The notes beneath the pieces were generated by a model. The model did no database searches. It was given only the letters and a program-made list of their open reading frames with translations, and was not told where the DNA came from. Shown piece after piece: positions 6,281-7,169 of a stretch of DNA of 7,169 nt. The stretch spans positions 1 through 7,169 of the forward strand of contig CAKRJK010000071.1 in assembly GCA_934351705.1 (NCBI GenBank). Direction: 5' to 3'. Every line of letters starts with the position of its first letter. Position 1 is the stretch's first letter. The stretch is from an uncultured Lachnospiraceae bacterium. Its GTDB lineage: Bacteria > Bacillota > Clostridia > Lachnospirales > Lachnospiraceae. The translations under genes and the position numbers were made by a program.

Positions 6281-7169
6281 ACGATTCATCCCCTCGCAAC
6301 TGTTCTCTCAAACTCTTTTGTACTTTCTTCCGGGTTAATTCTACCAACCCGAGCCTTGTAATGTCAACCAAAGCAACCGGTATTTTATCCTTTTTCAATT
6401 CCATGCGGAACAGGTGCAGCAATTCCTCCTGCTGTTTTTCTGTACCCATGTCGATAAAATCCACAATACAGATACCGGAGATATTTCGCAGGATCAACTG
6501 TCTTGCAATCTCCTTTGCTGCCTCTTTGTTCGTCAAAAAAATCAACTCTTCTTTTGACATTTTCCTTGTATTCCTTCCGCTGTTGACATCGATCACCGTC
6601 ATTGCCTCGGTCGGTTCGATAATCAGATAACCTCCGGACGGAAGCCACACCCGTTTTTCCAATGCACGTCCCATCTCACGTTTGATATTGTATAACGCCG
6701 GAAGTGACAGCAGCTTATCCTCATAAAAACACAGTTTATCCAAATCCTTGGGACGGTATTCTTTAAAGTATCCATACACCCTGTCATAAACTTCCGGAAT
6801 ATCTGTGGTGATCTTCGCAGTGTCCTCCATGTAAAGCCCTTTGACAAACTGCATTTCTTCGCTTTGCGCCTCGCGGATCAGTGAAAAGGCTGTCCTGTAA
6901 ACCGCCTGCTCTTTAACGGAAAGATATTGCTCTTTTAACCTCGAAAACTCTGCTAAGATATCCTCTTTTTTTGCATACTGTGCATTGGTCCTCACCACGA
7001 TTCCAAATGCTTCCTCCACATAAGGCTCAAGTAACTGTTGCAGTTCTTTGCGGACCTCTCCGCCGATTTTCTTGGAAACACCGACTTTTTTGTTTTGTGA
7101 TGTCAGCACCAGATATTGACCGGAAAAGTTCAGATTTGCGGATGCCATCGGGGGTTTTGTCTTGTGGCT
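6261..7169 (-). CDS. rng: Ribonuclease E/G family protein (5' end outside window)
   Basis: RNase E/G enzymes cut single-stranded A/U-rich RNA and mature 16S rRNA or mRNAs. The frame is open to the window edge: seven codons (SHKTKPP) precede the ATG at 7148, so that ATG is internal. The N-terminal S1 domain is missing from the window. The visible 302 residues include the 5'-sensor region start (NLNFSGQYLVLTSQNKKVGVSKKI), a long helical subdomain, RVWLPSGGYLIIEPTEAMTVIDVNSGRNTRK with the first catalytic metal Asp (D187 counted from the ATG), ICIVDFIDM with the second (D230), and DITRLGLVELTRKK. The catalytic Asp pair is intact. The protein stops about 25 residues after ELTRKK and has no CPxCxG zinc-link motif, unlike E. 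coli RNase E and G. The next gene overlaps its stop by 20 bp. Confidence 0.93.
   Translation of the reverse strand, partial: SHKTKPPMASANLNFSGQYLVLTSQNKKVGVSKKIGGEVRKELQQLLEPYVEEAFGIVVRTNAQYAKKEDILAEFSRLKEQYLSVKEQAVYRTAFSLIREAQSEEMQFVKGLYMEDTAKITTDIPEVYDRVYGYFKEYRPKDLDKLCFYEDKLLSLPALYNIKREMGRALEKRVWLPSGGYLIIEPTEAMTVIDVNSGRNTRKMSKEELIFLTNKEAAKEIARQLILRNISGICIVDFIDMGTEKQQEELLHLFRMELKKDKIPVALVDITRLGLVELTRKKVQKSLREQLRGDESYEQEID

Noticed and set aside
7146..7148. ATG at 7148 as the true start of the RNase E/G gene
   Set aside because: The frame is open to the window edge with seven more codons, and starting here would omit the S1 domain region that precedes this segment in the family.

Overview
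The window looks like a chromosomal segment of a low-to-moderate GC member of the Clostridia, most probably Lachnospiraceae (Roseburia/Agathobacter-like). This is inferred from the gene order, from the Firmicute-type bL27 N-terminal extension paired with the protease Prp, and from protein style. No rRNA or database match was available to fix the genus.

Layout. The left end carries the 3' two thirds of a citrate synthase gene on the + strand (1-723). Everything else recognised as a gene lies on the - strand and is read from right to left: the 5'-truncated RNase E/G gene (window edge to 6261); a small two-helix membrane protein overlapping its end (6280-6014); a consensus sigma-A promoter and leader (6004-5882); rplU, prp and rpmA (5881-4940) closed by a terminator; a 760-bp gene-free gap; then obgE, yhbY, nadD, yqeK and rsfS (4178-1002) with gaps of 12-27 nt, evidently one operon. 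rsfS and citrate synthase converge on a 278-bp gap that is highly structured.

Function. The - strand cluster is a ribosome and translation block. L21 and L27 are 50S proteins, and Prp removes the N-terminal extension of L27. ObgE and YhbY act in 50S assembly, RsfS blocks subunit joining, and RNase E/G processes rRNA and mRNA. NadD (NAD synthesis) and YqeK (Ap4A hydrolysis) are the usual metabolic passengers of this cluster in Firmicutes.

Unusual content. The gap between rpmA and obgE (4179-4939) holds two inverted copies of one palindromic element, E1 (4221-4454) and E2 (4634-4858). They share a 94-bp asymmetric core (86/94 identical). Their flanking stems differ strongly in sequence between copies, yet each copy stays nearly fully self-complementary, and one core base pair has changed A-T to G-C on both sides. 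This fits a structured RNA or hairpin-DNA family, such as a non-autonomous mobile palindrome, inserted into a normally compact operon. A second, unrelated ~150-bp palindrome with about 56 base pairs (843-994) sits between citrate synthase and rsfS. I found no CRISPR array, tRNA, rRNA, transposase or recombinase gene.
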